Below, one piece after another: positions 25,486 to 33,986 of a stretch of DNA of 41,908 nucleotides. Source of the DNA: a virus; the IMG/VR virus record IMGVR_UViG_3300044625_002264, positions 1-41,908 of that record; one strand, given 5' to 3'. The notes beneath the pieces were generated by a model that was not told where the DNA came from, did no database searches, and saw only the letters and a program-made list of their open reading frames with translations. The number at the start of each line of letters is the position of its first letter. Position 1 is the first letter of the stretch. The position numbers and the translations under genes were made by a program.

Positions 25486-27120
25486 ATGAAGATAGCTGGT
25501 ATTTGGCCTGGGCATGATTGTTCTTTTTGTATTTTAGAAGATGGAAAGCCAACTATTCATGCAGAACTTGAAAGGTACAATAGAGAAAAATCTCCACCAG
25601 GAGATGCTATTAAGTTCATGTTTGATCGTGTAAGATCAGAATCCAAACAAGTATCACATTTTGCTTCAGTTCATCCATTAAAGAAAACGAAGCAATATGA
25701 AGAATCTTTTTCAGCTGCAGAAAAAATTGCTTCTGAAAATGGAGGAAAGTTTCATTTTTTCTCTCATCATAGAGCCCATGCTGCTAACGCTTTCTATTCA
25801 AGCAATTTAAATGAATCTTTAGTTTTGACTATAGATGGTGGTGGCGTAGAAGATGAAAATGGAGGAGAAACAGCATGCACAATCTGGTATGGAAAAGATT
25901 GTTCAATGAAACAATTGAAGTCTTTTAAACCATATGAAGTTAATATTGGAGGAGTTTGGACAAGAATTACTCGATATGTCTTCAAGCTTCAAAATGGATG
26001 GCCACTTGGGGGTGAAGAAGGAACAGTCATGGCTATGGCTGCATTTGGTGATCCTCAAAAGTACTTTAAAGATTTTTTGAAAATGTTAACAACCGATATT
26101 ATTGCTTCTAGCGTAAAGCCCCATAATCAACCTCCTGGTGCAACTTCAGATTCAGATCCAACGCATCCATATCTTGAACCGTGGGCAGCAATTGCAAGAA
26201 AATCAGAACAAGATAAGTTCGATCTTGCAGCTGGATTACAATTAGCTACAGAAGAATTACTAAAACAAATCATTCAATTTGCTTTAGATAAAAGTCCTGT
26301 AAAAACTAAAAATGTTTGCATTTCTGGTGGGGTTTCTTTAAATTCAGTCGCAATGGGCAAAATTAAGTCCTGGTTTCCAGGGGTTATAGAAAACGTTTAT
26401 ATCCCACCAGTTCCATATGACGGTGGTCTTGCTATTGGAGCAGCGCAGATCGTCTGGCATGAAGTTTTGAATAACCCAAGAATTGAATGGAATCATAATT
26501 TCACCCCGTATCTTGGTGAAACATGGAACAAGGATCACTTTGATAAAGTCGTCAAAAGCTATCCAGTCGATATAACCCCTTGTAACGTAGAACAAATAGT
26601 TGATTATTTAAACGATGGTAATATCGTTGCTGTATTTAACGGTAAGAGTGAATCTGGTAGGAGAGCTTTAGGAAATAGAAGCATTCTTGCAGATCCTCGT
26701 AGATCTAATATGAAAGACATAATCAACGAAAAAGTAAAGCATAGAAAATGGTTTAGGCCATTTGCTCCATCTATCCTAGAGCAAGATGCTACGGAGTGGT
26801 TTGACGATTATCAGGAAAGTCCTTACATGCAATTTGTGCTGAAATTCAAGGAAAAAAAGAAACACTTAGTGCCAGCAGTCGTCCATCAAGATGGAACTGC
26901 TCGCTTACAAACAGTTAGAAAAGAAGACAACGAGTGGTATTATGATTTCTTGACAAAATGGAAGCAAAAATCAGGAGTACCAATCATTTTGAATACTAGT
27001 TTTAATGATAGAGAACCAATCTGCGAAGACGCTTCTCATTCTATTAGATGCTTTTTAGGAACTAGAATAGATTATCTTTACTTCCCTGAATATTCGATAG
27101 TTCTTAGTAGAAAATCTTGA
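25486..27120 (+). CDS. NodU/CmcH/TobZ-family O-carbamoyltransferase, copy 1
   Basis: The 544-aa protein is a complete member of the family that moves a carbamoyl group from carbamoyl phosphate, via a carbamoyl-adenylate, to a hydroxyl (on sugars in nodulation factors and aminoglycosides). The N-terminal ASKHA-type domain shows WPGHDCS (7-13), the metal-site HHRAHA (94-99), LTIDGGG (114-120), EEGTVMAMAAFG and SGGVSLNS (280-287). The C-terminal YrdC-like domain shows SESGRRALGNRSILADPR (388-405), KHRKWFRPFAPS and PIILNTSFNDREPI. Active-site motifs look intact. It lies amid glycosyltransferases, so a sugar hydroxyl is the expected acceptor. A paralogue is at 31319-32998. Family certain; target unknown. 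Confidence 0.95.
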   Translation: MKIAGIWPGHDCSFCILEDGKPTIHAELERYNREKSPPGDAIKFMFDRVRSESKQVSHFASVHPLKKTKQYEESFSAAEKIASENGGKFHFFSHHRAHAANAFYSSNLNESLVLTIDGGGVEDENGGETACTIWYGKDCSMKQLKSFKPYEVNIGGVWTRITRYVFKLQNGWPLGGEEGTVMAMAAFGDPQKYFKDFLKMLTTDIIASSVKPHNQPPGATSDSDPTHPYLEPWAAIARKSEQDKFDLAAGLQLATEELLKQIIQFALDKSPVKTKNVCISGGVSLNSVAMGKIKSWFPGVIENVYIPPVPYDGGLAIGAAQIVWHEVLNNPRIEWNHNFTPYLGETWNKDHFDKVVKSYPVDITPCNVEQIVDYLNDGNIVAVFNGKSESGRRALGNRSILADPRRSNMKDIINEKVKHRKWFRPFAPSILEQDATEWFDDYQESPYMQFVLKFKEKKKHLVPAVVHQDGTARLQTVRKEDNEWYYDFLTKWKQKSGVPIILNTSFNDREPICEDASHSIRCFLGTRIDYLYFPEYSIVLSRKS

Positions 27121-27122
27121 GC

Positions 27123-28073
27123 ATGGCTAAAATATTAATAAACAGAAAAGTCGTTCAAGGTCCTTGGGGCGGTGGAAATAATTTCGTTAAATCTCTGTAC
27201 GAAAATTTATCTTTTGCTGGTCACGAGATCGTAGAGTCATTAAATGACAATGATATTGATCTAATCGTTATGATAGATCCTCGTTACGACGATTTAAAAA
27301 TTTCAATCAACGAAATTTTTTCTTATAAGCAAAAAAATAAAAACGTTAAAATTCTTCATAGAATAAATGAATGTGATGCAAGAAAAAATACAAATGAAAT
27401 TGACAGACTTCTCTTAGCATCTAATGTAGTTGCAGATGAAACAGTTTTTATCAGCGAGTGGTTACAAAGCTACTTCATTACTAAAGGTTTCAGTAATCAC
27501 AGTAGTGTAATTTATAATGGGTGTAATTCATCACACTTTTATCCTGAAAAAAATCATAAAAATAAAACCGTCCAATATCCTATCAAAATTGTTACGCATC
27601 ACTGGAGTGACAACTGGATGAAAGGATTTGATGTTTATAAACATCTTGATAAGTTATGCCAAGAACACCCTGAAAAATATAAATTCACGTACATCGGCCG
27701 TTATGCAAAAGAATATTCTCCTATTGCATCTACGATTATCGATCCTTTGTACGGTAAAGAACTTGGAGATGAGTTAAGAAAAAATGATGTTTATATTACC
27801 GCTTCTAGATGGGAACCTTGCGGAATGCATCACATTGAAGGAGCTTCGTCAGGACTACCCGTCATTTATCATGAAGAAGGCGGAGGAATTGTAGAAGGAT
27901 GTAAAAAGCATGGTGTATCATTTCTTTCAAATGATCAATTAATAAACGTAATAGACACAGTAATCAACAATTATCATGAACTTGCGTCAAACATTGATTA
28001 TGATCAATTATCTTTTTCTAGATGTATTAAAAGTTATTTGAACTTAATTGATAAGATGTTAAGAGGTCGATGA
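27123..28073 (+). CDS. GT4-like glycosyltransferase (316 aa)
   Basis: The ATG at 27123, two bases past the preceding stop, is preferred over a TTG at 27117 that lies in the upstream gene's end. The sequence follows a GT4 plan: ILINRKVVQGPWGGGNNFVKSL (acceptor domain with the GG loop), VFISEWLQSYF, VIYNGCNSSHFYP (typical linker into the donor domain), IVTHHWSDNWMKGFDVY, and the donor motif EPCGMHHIEGASSGLPVIYHE (about 270-290). All core motifs of a retaining GT-B enzyme are present. It follows the first carbamoyltransferase immediately. The substrate sugars cannot be told from sequence. Confidence 0.85.
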   Translation: MAKILINRKVVQGPWGGGNNFVKSLYENLSFAGHEIVESLNDNDIDLIVMIDPRYDDLKISINEIFSYKQKNKNVKILHRINECDARKNTNEIDRLLLASNVVADETVFISEWLQSYFITKGFSNHSSVIYNGCNSSHFYPEKNHKNKTVQYPIKIVTHHWSDNWMKGFDVYKHLDKLCQEHPEKYKFTYIGRYAKEYSPIASTIIDPLYGKELGDELRKNDVYITASRWEPCGMHHIEGASSGLPVIYHEEGGGIVEGCKKHGVSFLSNDQLINVIDTVINNYHELASNIDYDQLSFSRCIKSYLNLIDKMLRGR

Positions 28074-28891
28074 TGAAAAAAACAGTCGTTGGATACTTGA
28101 CATACATAACTGTTAAAAATTCAAATAATAGATTGCTAGATTTTCGCGATAGTGTAGAGTCATTAAACTTATTAAGATCGAACAATATCGAAATAGTATC
28201 AATTGATAATTCTTCCATCGACGAAGTTAGAAAAAACATTAAATCTTCAGGATTATTTTCAAAACATTTTCATTATCAAAAAAATTATTTTGATGTTGCT
28301 TTATTCTACACCACGTTGTGGTATGCAAAAGATATTGATGCCGATTACGTTTGCTTTTTATATGATGATTTTATCATGTATGATAATGCTATAAATGACG
28401 TAATAGAATTTTTGGAACAACATCAAGATGTATCTTGTGTAAGATTACCATCGTATGATTTTAAAAATAAATCAAAATATGATTCAGATATAACTCCAAA
28501 GTCTATTAACCCTGATTCGATTAGACATTACAATTCAATAACTGGAAAATCTTTAATTTGGGAAGGTCCTTTTCAATTTGGAGAACATTCATTTTACAAA
28601 AATAACTGGCATTATACTTCAAGACCTTGTGTGTGGCGAAGAAGCTTTTTTGAAAAAGTTATTGAAACTCAAGGTCAAACTAGCAACGTCTTACAAGGAT
28701 TCGAGGCTTGGGCTACAAATGAATTTGAAAAATTTTCAGTGAAAACAGGAGTCCTCGACGGAGGAATGTTAAAAACAACCCCAGTCATTCGATCAGCAAG
28801 GGGATTAGAAATTTGCGCCGAAAAAGAGAATAGTATAAAAATATCTGTTGATGAGATGTTTGAAGAATACAAAAAAATGAAGGTGAATTGA
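28070..28891 (+). CDS. GT-A-like probable glycosyltransferase (273 aa)
   Basis: The N-terminus resembles GT2 enzymes (TVVGYLTYITVKNSNNRLLD and IVSIDNSS at 43-49). The segment DADYVCFLYDDFIMYDNAI (90-108) provides a DxD-like DD at 99-100, followed by VIEFLEQHQDVSCVRLPS. The same layout recurs in the 255-aa protein at 30545-31312 (YLIYQQEDFFLDNQV, then FLESSDYSFVRLLK), so the two look like distant relatives. The C-terminal half is not recognised. It overlaps the previous stop (ATGA) and is one base from the GT17 gene. A GT-A transferase is probable; the family number is uncertain. Confidence 0.65.
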   Translation: MMKKTVVGYLTYITVKNSNNRLLDFRDSVESLNLLRSNNIEIVSIDNSSIDEVRKNIKSSGLFSKHFHYQKNYFDVALFYTTLWYAKDIDADYVCFLYDDFIMYDNAINDVIEFLEQHQDVSCVRLPSYDFKNKSKYDSDITPKSINPDSIRHYNSITGKSLIWEGPFQFGEHSFYKNNWHYTSRPCVWRRSFFEKVIETQGQTSNVLQGFEAWATNEFEKFSVKTGVLDGGMLKTTPVIRSARGLEICAEKENSIKISVDEMFEEYKKMKVN

Positions 28892-28892
28892 C

Positions 28893-29726
28893 ATGGCTGT
28901 TTATGATTGCTTTTTGTTTTTTAATGAGCTAGATTTGCTTGAAATACGTCTAAACGAATTAAATGATGTTGTTGATAAATTTGTTCTAGTAGAATCTTCG
29001 CTGACTCATTCTAGCAAAAAGAAACCTTACTATTTTGAAGAATCAAAAGACAGGTTTAAAGATTTTTTACACAAAATCGTGCACATAAAAGTAGATGATA
29101 CTCCTAACATTCCGGCGCGCCCGGGCCGAATGGGTACGTTTCACAATAGACATGACATAGAATGGTTTCAACGTGACTGTGCTTCTAGAGGTCTTGTTTC
29201 TTGCTCTGATGATGACTTGATTTTGCTGTCTGACGTCGATGAAATACCACGTCCTGAATCTGTTATGCAAACAAATGAGATATTACTGAGAGATGAAAAC
29301 TCAATCGTGTCGTTTAAACAAAAGCTTTACTATTACTATATCAATGGGCTGTGCATGAAAGGTAGCGTTACGGAACCTTGGTGGGGAACGACAGCGTGTT
29401 TATATAAGCGATACCCTGGAGCACAGAACATGAGAAACACTAAAGCAAGCAACAAAAACGTTATAAACGATGGAGGTTGGCACTTTTCGTACATCGGCGG
29501 CGCAGATTCAATCGCATTGAAGATAGAAAGTTTTTCTCATGCTGAATTTGACAATGAAGCAGTAAAAGATAGAAATAGACTTAACAAGGTCATTGAATCA
29601 GGAATGGATTTATTTGAAAGACATGATAAGCCAAGACAAACATACATTCAACTTGACCAATCTTTCCCTCGACATTTATTAAACAACAAAGAAAAATTTT
29701 CTCATCTCATAAAGGAGCCAAAATGA
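28893..29726 (+). CDS. GT17-family (MGAT3-like) glycosyltransferase
   Basis: The 277-aa protein closely follows family GT17: YDCFLFFNELDLLEIRLNEL (4-23), VVDKFVLVESSLTHSSKKK (26-44), the SDVDEIPRP box (113-121) and the GGWHFSYIGGA segment near 193-203. GT17 includes eukaryotic beta-1,4-mannosyl-glycoprotein N-acetylglucosaminyltransferase and many bacterial and viral homologues of unknown specificity. It is inverting and metal-dependent in the characterised members. The chain overlaps the next gene by an ATGA. A 17-base all-G/C run lies inside it at 29112-29128, in the stretch coding PARPGR. Family call is firm; activity in the phage is not known. Confidence 0.88.
   Translation: MAVYDCFLFFNELDLLEIRLNELNDVVDKFVLVESSLTHSSKKKPYYFEESKDRFKDFLHKIVHIKVDDTPNIPARPGRMGTFHNRHDIEWFQRDCASRGLVSCSDDDLILLSDVDEIPRPESVMQTNEILLRDENSIVSFKQKLYYYYINGLCMKGSVTEPWWGTTACLYKRYPGAQNMRNTKASNKNVINDGGWHFSYIGGADSIALKIESFSHAEFDNEAVKDRNRLNKVIESGMDLFERHDKPRQTYIQLDQSFPRHLLNNKEKFSHLIKEPK
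29112..29128 (+). other. 17-base uninterrupted G/C run in AT-rich DNA
   Basis: CCGGCGCGCCCGGGCCG contains only G and C, including overlapping GGCGCGCC and GCCCGGGC palindromes, inside the GT17 gene. It codes with CCG, GCG, CGC, CCG and GGC codons, whereas the surrounding gene prefers CCA/CCT, GCA, AGA and GGA. A sequence with this composition is unexpected in such AT-rich DNA. Confidence 0.6.
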
Positions 29727-30535
29727 GAGTTGTAAGTTTAGTTTTTTCTTATGATCTTGATAGAATGAAATCTAGTGGTCGAGTATGGAGCCACGGCGGG
29801 TACAGAGATAAGAATTATATTCAATCATACTCTGCGGCTTCGATTGCAACTTTTTTACATCACAATCCTGAAAAAGAATACATTGTTAACACCGATGATG
29901 TTGATGGGTTGTTTAAACATATCAATCAATATGATGTTTCAACTTCAAATCTAAGTTTAGTAGACTGGTCAAATAAGTTACAAGAATGGAAGCAGCACGA
30001 ATATTGCTTCTTTCCAGCTATGATGCATTCGTTAGAACATGCAAAAGAATGCCAAAAGAACGATGAAGATTTTCTAAAACTAGACAATGATTTGACATGT
30101 AAGAAAAACATTGATGGTTTAATCAAAGACTTTGATGGAGCTATCTTGTGGAGAAAAGAAAGAAACGTTTCAGAAGGTCGCTATTACTGGAGTGAAAGAT
30201 ACGTTTGTGAAAAAACCGTCGGAACAGATAACTTCTTCGGATACAACATCGGGGTTCTAGGTTTTTCAAAAAATTATCTAAAGTACGTTCAAGAGTCTTT
30301 CGACATAGGAATTGAAATGTCGAAAGTTGACGTATCAAGCGTAATACATTTTCCTGAAAACCCAAGTTATAAATCAAAAATTTTTGCTTGTTGCGAACAA
30401 ACAGGATATAGCTGGATTTTGCATAAAACGAAAATTCCAGTTATGACTTCTGAAGAATTTTTTGATCATCACTGTTATGCAAAAACCAAGCAAGGATGTA
30501 TCGATGCAGCTGAATTTTTAAAGAAAGTCAAGTGA
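29723..30535 (+). CDS. Putative GT-A-type glycosyltransferase (270 aa)
   Basis: The start overlaps the GT17 stop (ATGA). A sequence of VVSLVFSYDLDRMKSSGRVW, IVNTDDV, FLKLDNDLTCKK (DxD-like DND at 121-123) and DNFFGYNIGVLGFSKNYL resembles GT-A enzymes that look for a nucleotide-sugar by a metal-bound DxD, with the later NxG element seen in GT8/GT32-like folds. No named family is recognised. It lies between clear transferases and is cytosolic by sequence. An alternative is a non-catalytic sugar-binding relative. The gene ends nine bases before the next start. Confidence 0.5.
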   Translation: MRVVSLVFSYDLDRMKSSGRVWSHGGYRDKNYIQSYSAASIATFLHHNPEKEYIVNTDDVDGLFKHINQYDVSTSNLSLVDWSNKLQEWKQHEYCFFPAMMHSLEHAKECQKNDEDFLKLDNDLTCKKNIDGLIKDFDGAILWRKERNVSEGRYYWSERYVCEKTVGTDNFFGYNIGVLGFSKNYLKYVQESFDIGIEMSKVDVSSVIHFPENPSYKSKIFACCEQTGYSWILHKTKIPVMTSEEFFDHHCYAKTKQGCIDAAEFLKKVK

Positions 30536-30544
30536 TAAAAACAT

Positions 30545-31312
30545 ATGTCAAATCTATTAGAAGATATTAGCGTTATAACATATACAAACTCAAAATGTCA
30601 TGATGTTTTAAACATCCATTTAAAACAACTTGATAAGTTTGCATCTCAAATTAAAAGTTATGTTTTAACAAATGAATATCCAAAATTTGACGTAGGGAAT
30701 CATCAAATTATTCTGTATAATGATTCAGACCCTTATTATGTCCAATGGACTAAATCCCTAGATTCCGTAAAAGAAAACTATCTAATTTATCAACAAGAAG
30801 ATTTTTTTCTTGATAATCAGGTAAACTATAACGAAGTTAAGAGATGCAAAAACTTTTTAGAATCTTCAGATTATAGTTTTGTTAGATTATTAAAGGTAAT
30901 GTTAGAAGGCGCAATTCACAGACCCGAACTAAAAATGAAATCATTTGATGATATTAAGTTAGATGACAACATCTATGACGCACATGTGTTAGATCCAGAT
31001 TCATTTGCATTTATGATGCAATCTACATTGTGGAAAAAGAAAGACTTCATTAAACTATATGAACATGTGAAATCTCAAATGTGGTTAGAATCTCGTGAGT
31101 GGGATAAAGGGATGAGAGAAATAAAAACAAAAGGTTCTTATTATTACGGAGGTTCTCCCAAGACTGGAAAATACCATTGGGAACCTGAAATTTGGCCTTA
31201 CATTTGTACCGCTGTTGGAAAAGGTAAGTGGAACGTGTCTCATCACGGAGATAGATTAACCAACATGCTTAATGAGTATAAAATTGATATCGGTGTTCGT
31301 GGAACTAGGTAA
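30545..31312 (+). CDS. Putative GT-A-like glycosyltransferase (255 aa)
   Basis: The N-terminus (ISVITYTNSKCHDVLNIHL) and the acidic YLIYQQEDFFLDNQV (79-93) follow the pattern of bacterial capsule-type GT-A proteins in which an EDF/EDY takes the place of DxD. FLESSDYSFVRLLK follows as in the 273-aa protein at 28070-28891. The C-terminal third (GKYHWEPEIWPYICTAVGKG) is Trp-rich and could bind an acceptor sugar. It sits 6 bases before the second carbamoyltransferase gene. I infer a glycosyltransferase from pattern and context; the catalytic residues are not certain. Confidence 0.5.
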   Translation: MSNLLEDISVITYTNSKCHDVLNIHLKQLDKFASQIKSYVLTNEYPKFDVGNHQIILYNDSDPYYVQWTKSLDSVKENYLIYQQEDFFLDNQVNYNEVKRCKNFLESSDYSFVRLLKVMLEGAIHRPELKMKSFDDIKLDDNIYDAHVLDPDSFAFMMQSTLWKKKDFIKLYEHVKSQMWLESREWDKGMREIKTKGSYYYGGSPKTGKYHWEPEIWPYICTAVGKGKWNVSHHGDRLTNMLNEYKIDIGVRGTR

Positions 31313-31318
31313 AAATAT

Positions 31319-32998
31319 ATGACTTTAATATGTTCTTGGTGGCCTTCACATGATGCTTCTTATTGCATTATGAAAGATGGTAAGGTATTGATTCATGCAG
31401 AAATTGAACGATACAATCGGATGAAGGAAACCATGTCAAATACGTTAGAATATGTATTTGAAGATCATAATGACATAATTGAATCAATCGATTACTGGGT
31501 GACAGTTAGTCAACCATCAATTTCTCGTCATAGGTTTGGTTGTTACGGAAATCCACCTACTGAAAAGCATTGTCCAAAAGGAGTTTCAGATGATGCATTT
31601 AGAGAATGCATTAATAAAGTCGAATTATTAAGCGAAAAAAAAGGTAGAAAAGTTATCTTTGTCCCTCATCATACTAGTCACGCCGCTAATACTTTCTTTT
31701 CTAGCACATATGATGATGCAATAATTTTTACAATAGATGGTGGGGGACATGAACCATCAAATGATGATCCTCAACGTTGCGGATCATTTTTTGTATATGA
31801 AGGAAAAAAAAATAAAATAACTCCTATTGAAGAAGCAAAGAAAGACCAACATAAACTCAACATAGGAATGTGTTGGGATCTTTGTGTGAAGAACGTTTTT
31901 GGTTTAAGTACAGGATACCCTAGAGGTTCTCAAGCAGGAACAGTAATGGCCATGGCTTCTTTTGCTAATTCAGAAAAAGCAAAAGAATATGCTTCAATGC
32001 TTATACCTTTGCTTGTAAATTTTGAAAAGCATAAAGAAACTTCAAGAAATAATATACTAAAACTAAAGCAAATTTCCAATCAATCAGAACAAGATTCATT
32101 CGATGTTGCAGGCGGATTACAGATGGCAACTGAACAAATTTTGTTTGAAACTATGGAGACTTATCTTGCAAAATCTAACTCTAGAAATCTGTGTCTATCT
32201 GGAGGAGTAGCACTTAATACTGTTGCAGTAGGTAAGATGTATGATAGATTTTCAAAGTACATTGATAACATCTATGTTACACCTACACCTTATGATGGAG
32301 GTTTGACTATTGGCGCATGCCAGTATGTTTGGCATCATATGTTAGACAACCCCAGAATAAAAGAAATTTTATCTCCTTATTTAGGGCAAACCTTTTCAAA
32401 AGATAGGGTTTTATCTGATATTGAGAAAGTTTCTAATAAAATTTCTTATAAGATTTGTGATGATGAAGAAGTTATTCATCATTTAGCAAATGAAAAAGTT
32501 ATTGCAATATTTGGCGGAGGGTCAGAGTCTGGTAGAAGAGCTCTTGGTTGTAGAAGCATTTTAGCTGATCCACGAAATCATAACATCAAAAACGTAATTA
32601 ATCAAAAAGTAAAACACAGAGCATGGTTTAGACCTTTTGCTCCTTCAATTCTAAGAGAACATGTAGCAGAATGGTTTGAAAAAGATATCAGCAGTCCTTA
32701 CATGGACAAAATAATACAATTTAAACCAGGTTCAGAGTCAAGAGTACCAGGCGTCGTCCATGTTGACGGTTCAGGTAGATTACAAACTGTTACTCATGAT
32801 CTAAATCCGTGGTATTACAATTTTATCAAAAAATGGCATGAATATTCAGGCGTTCCTATGGTTTTAAACACCAGCTTTAATGATAGAGAACCTATATGTG
32901 AAACTCCTGAGCATGCAATAAATTGTTTTTTGAATACTAACATTGATTACTTGTATTTCTACGATTATAATGTTATTGTTGAAAAAAAGGCTATATGA
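31319..32998 (+). CDS. NodU/CmcH/TobZ-family O-carbamoyltransferase, copy 2
   Basis: This 559-aa paralogue of the first copy has the same elements: WPSHDASYCIMKDGK (8-22), HHTSHA (117-122) as the metal-site motif, FTIDGGG (137-143), QAGTVMAMASFA, SGGVALNTVAVGK, SESGRRALGCRSILADPR, KHRAWFRPFAPS and PMVLNTSFNDREPI. It differs by an insertion near residues 65-95 (RHRFGCYGNPPTEKHCP) and by a Cys in the ALGCRS box. It carbamoylates a hydroxyl in the family reaction, most likely on a different sugar or position from copy 1. It follows the 255-aa gene by 6 bases and overlaps the next gene by 4 (ATGA). Family certain; acceptor unknown. Confidence 0.95.
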   Translation: MTLICSWWPSHDASYCIMKDGKVLIHAEIERYNRMKETMSNTLEYVFEDHNDIIESIDYWVTVSQPSISRHRFGCYGNPPTEKHCPKGVSDDAFRECINKVELLSEKKGRKVIFVPHHTSHAANTFFSSTYDDAIIFTIDGGGHEPSNDDPQRCGSFFVYEGKKNKITPIEEAKKDQHKLNIGMCWDLCVKNVFGLSTGYPRGSQAGTVMAMASFANSEKAKEYASMLIPLLVNFEKHKETSRNNILKLKQISNQSEQDSFDVAGGLQMATEQILFETMETYLAKSNSRNLCLSGGVALNTVAVGKMYDRFSKYIDNIYVTPTPYDGGLTIGACQYVWHHMLDNPRIKEILSPYLGQTFSKDRVLSDIEKVSNKISYKICDDEEVIHHLANEKVIAIFGGGSESGRRALGCRSILADPRNHNIKNVINQKVKHRAWFRPFAPSILREHVAEWFEKDISSPYMDKIIQFKPGSESRVPGVVHVDGSGRLQTVTHDLNPWYYNFIKKWHEYSGVPMVLNTSFNDREPICETPEHAINCFLNTNIDYLYFYDYNVIVEKKAI

Positions 32999-33984
32999 AG
33001 AAAGCTTTAGTTTGTGGTGCAGGCGGCTTTATTGGATCTCATCTAGTCAAGCGTCTTAAATCGGAAGGGTATTGGGTCAGAGGCGTAGACCTAAAGCTTC
33101 CTGAATTTTGCGAAACTCATGCTGATGATTTTGTCATAGCTGATCTAAGGGAATCACACGCCGTGTCAACAATGATGCATCTTAATTCAGCATGGGACAA
33201 AGGATTCGATGAAGTGTATCAACTTGCCGCTGACATGGGAGGAGCAGGATACATTTTTACAGGTGAGCATGACGCGGATGTGATGCATAATTCTGCAACA
33301 ATAAACTTAAACGTTTCTCACGCCGCAACCAAGTTCAAGCAACCTCCGAAGATATTCTATTCATCTTCAGCGTGCATCTATCCAGCCTATAATCAAGAAG
33401 ATCCAGAAAATCCGTTGTGCAGCGAAAGCTCAGCATATCCTGCGGAACCAGATAGCGAGTATGGATGGGAAAAGTTGTTTAGCGAACGTTTGTATTTTTC
33501 ATTTGCAAGAAACTACGGATTAAAAGTTAGAGTTGCAAGATTTCACAACATATTTGGACCAGAAGGTACATGGAGAGGTGGCAAAGAGAAAGCCCCTGCC
33601 GCGCTTTGTAGAAAAGCAGCGGAAGCAAAAGATGGAGATGTGATAGAAGTATGGGGTCCCGGAAAACAAACTAGATCTTTTTTATATGTTGATGAATGTG
33701 TTGAAGGTATCAGAAGATTGATGGACTCTTCGTTCGAAGGTCCTGTAAACATCGGTTCCGAGGAAATGATTTCAATTAATGAATTTGCAAAAATGATTAT
33801 TGAAGTTTCTTTAAAAGATTTAAAGATAAAAAATGTCGAAGGTCCTGCTGGCGTCATGGGCAGAAACTCTGACAACAGATTGATAGAAGAAAAGTTAGGA
33901 TGGAAACCGTCGCTAACGCTACGACAAGGCATAGAAAAAACCTATGCATGGGTCGAAGAACAAACAAAGAAAGCGAATGAATAA
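32995..33984 (+). CDS. GDP-mannose 3,5-epimerase-like SDR enzyme
   Basis: The 329-aa protein is an extended SDR with the Rossmann motif GAGGFIGS (8-15). The later blocks match GDP-mannose 3,5-epimerase: LAADMGGAGYIF, YSSSACIYPA, YPAEPDSEYGWEKL, RFHNIFGPEGTWRGGKEKAP and GVMGRNSDN. The residues used by the plant enzyme are present: Cys127 in SSACIYP, Tyr156 and Lys160 (YxxxK), and Lys199 in GKEKAP. That enzyme turns GDP-mannose into GDP-L-galactose (or GDP-L-gulose) using NAD(H). Unlike the plant proteins (about 375 aa) it lacks the extended termini. The product would feed a transferase in this locus. Specificity is inferred but the motif match is strong. Confidence 0.85.
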   Translation: MKKALVCGAGGFIGSHLVKRLKSEGYWVRGVDLKLPEFCETHADDFVIADLRESHAVSTMMHLNSAWDKGFDEVYQLAADMGGAGYIFTGEHDADVMHNSATINLNVSHAATKFKQPPKIFYSSSACIYPAYNQEDPENPLCSESSAYPAEPDSEYGWEKLFSERLYFSFARNYGLKVRVARFHNIFGPEGTWRGGKEKAPAALCRKAAEAKDGDVIEVWGPGKQTRSFLYVDECVEGIRRLMDSSFEGPVNIGSEEMISINEFAKMIIEVSLKDLKIKNVEGPAGVMGRNSDNRLIEEKLGWKPSLTLRQGIEKTYAWVEEQTKKANE

Positions 33985-33986
33985 AC

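Noticed and set aside
25486-27120. Possible TsaD/Kae1 tRNA-modification enzyme (same ASKHA fold)
   Set aside because: The fused YrdC-like C-terminal domain and full NodU motif set, together with its glycan neighbours, fit O-carbamoyltransferase.
33543-33932. A 129-codon minus-strand open frame opposite the GDP-mannose epimerase-like gene
   Set aside because: It is the mirror of a strongly conserved enzyme in a long co-directional operon; composition is that of a shadow frame.
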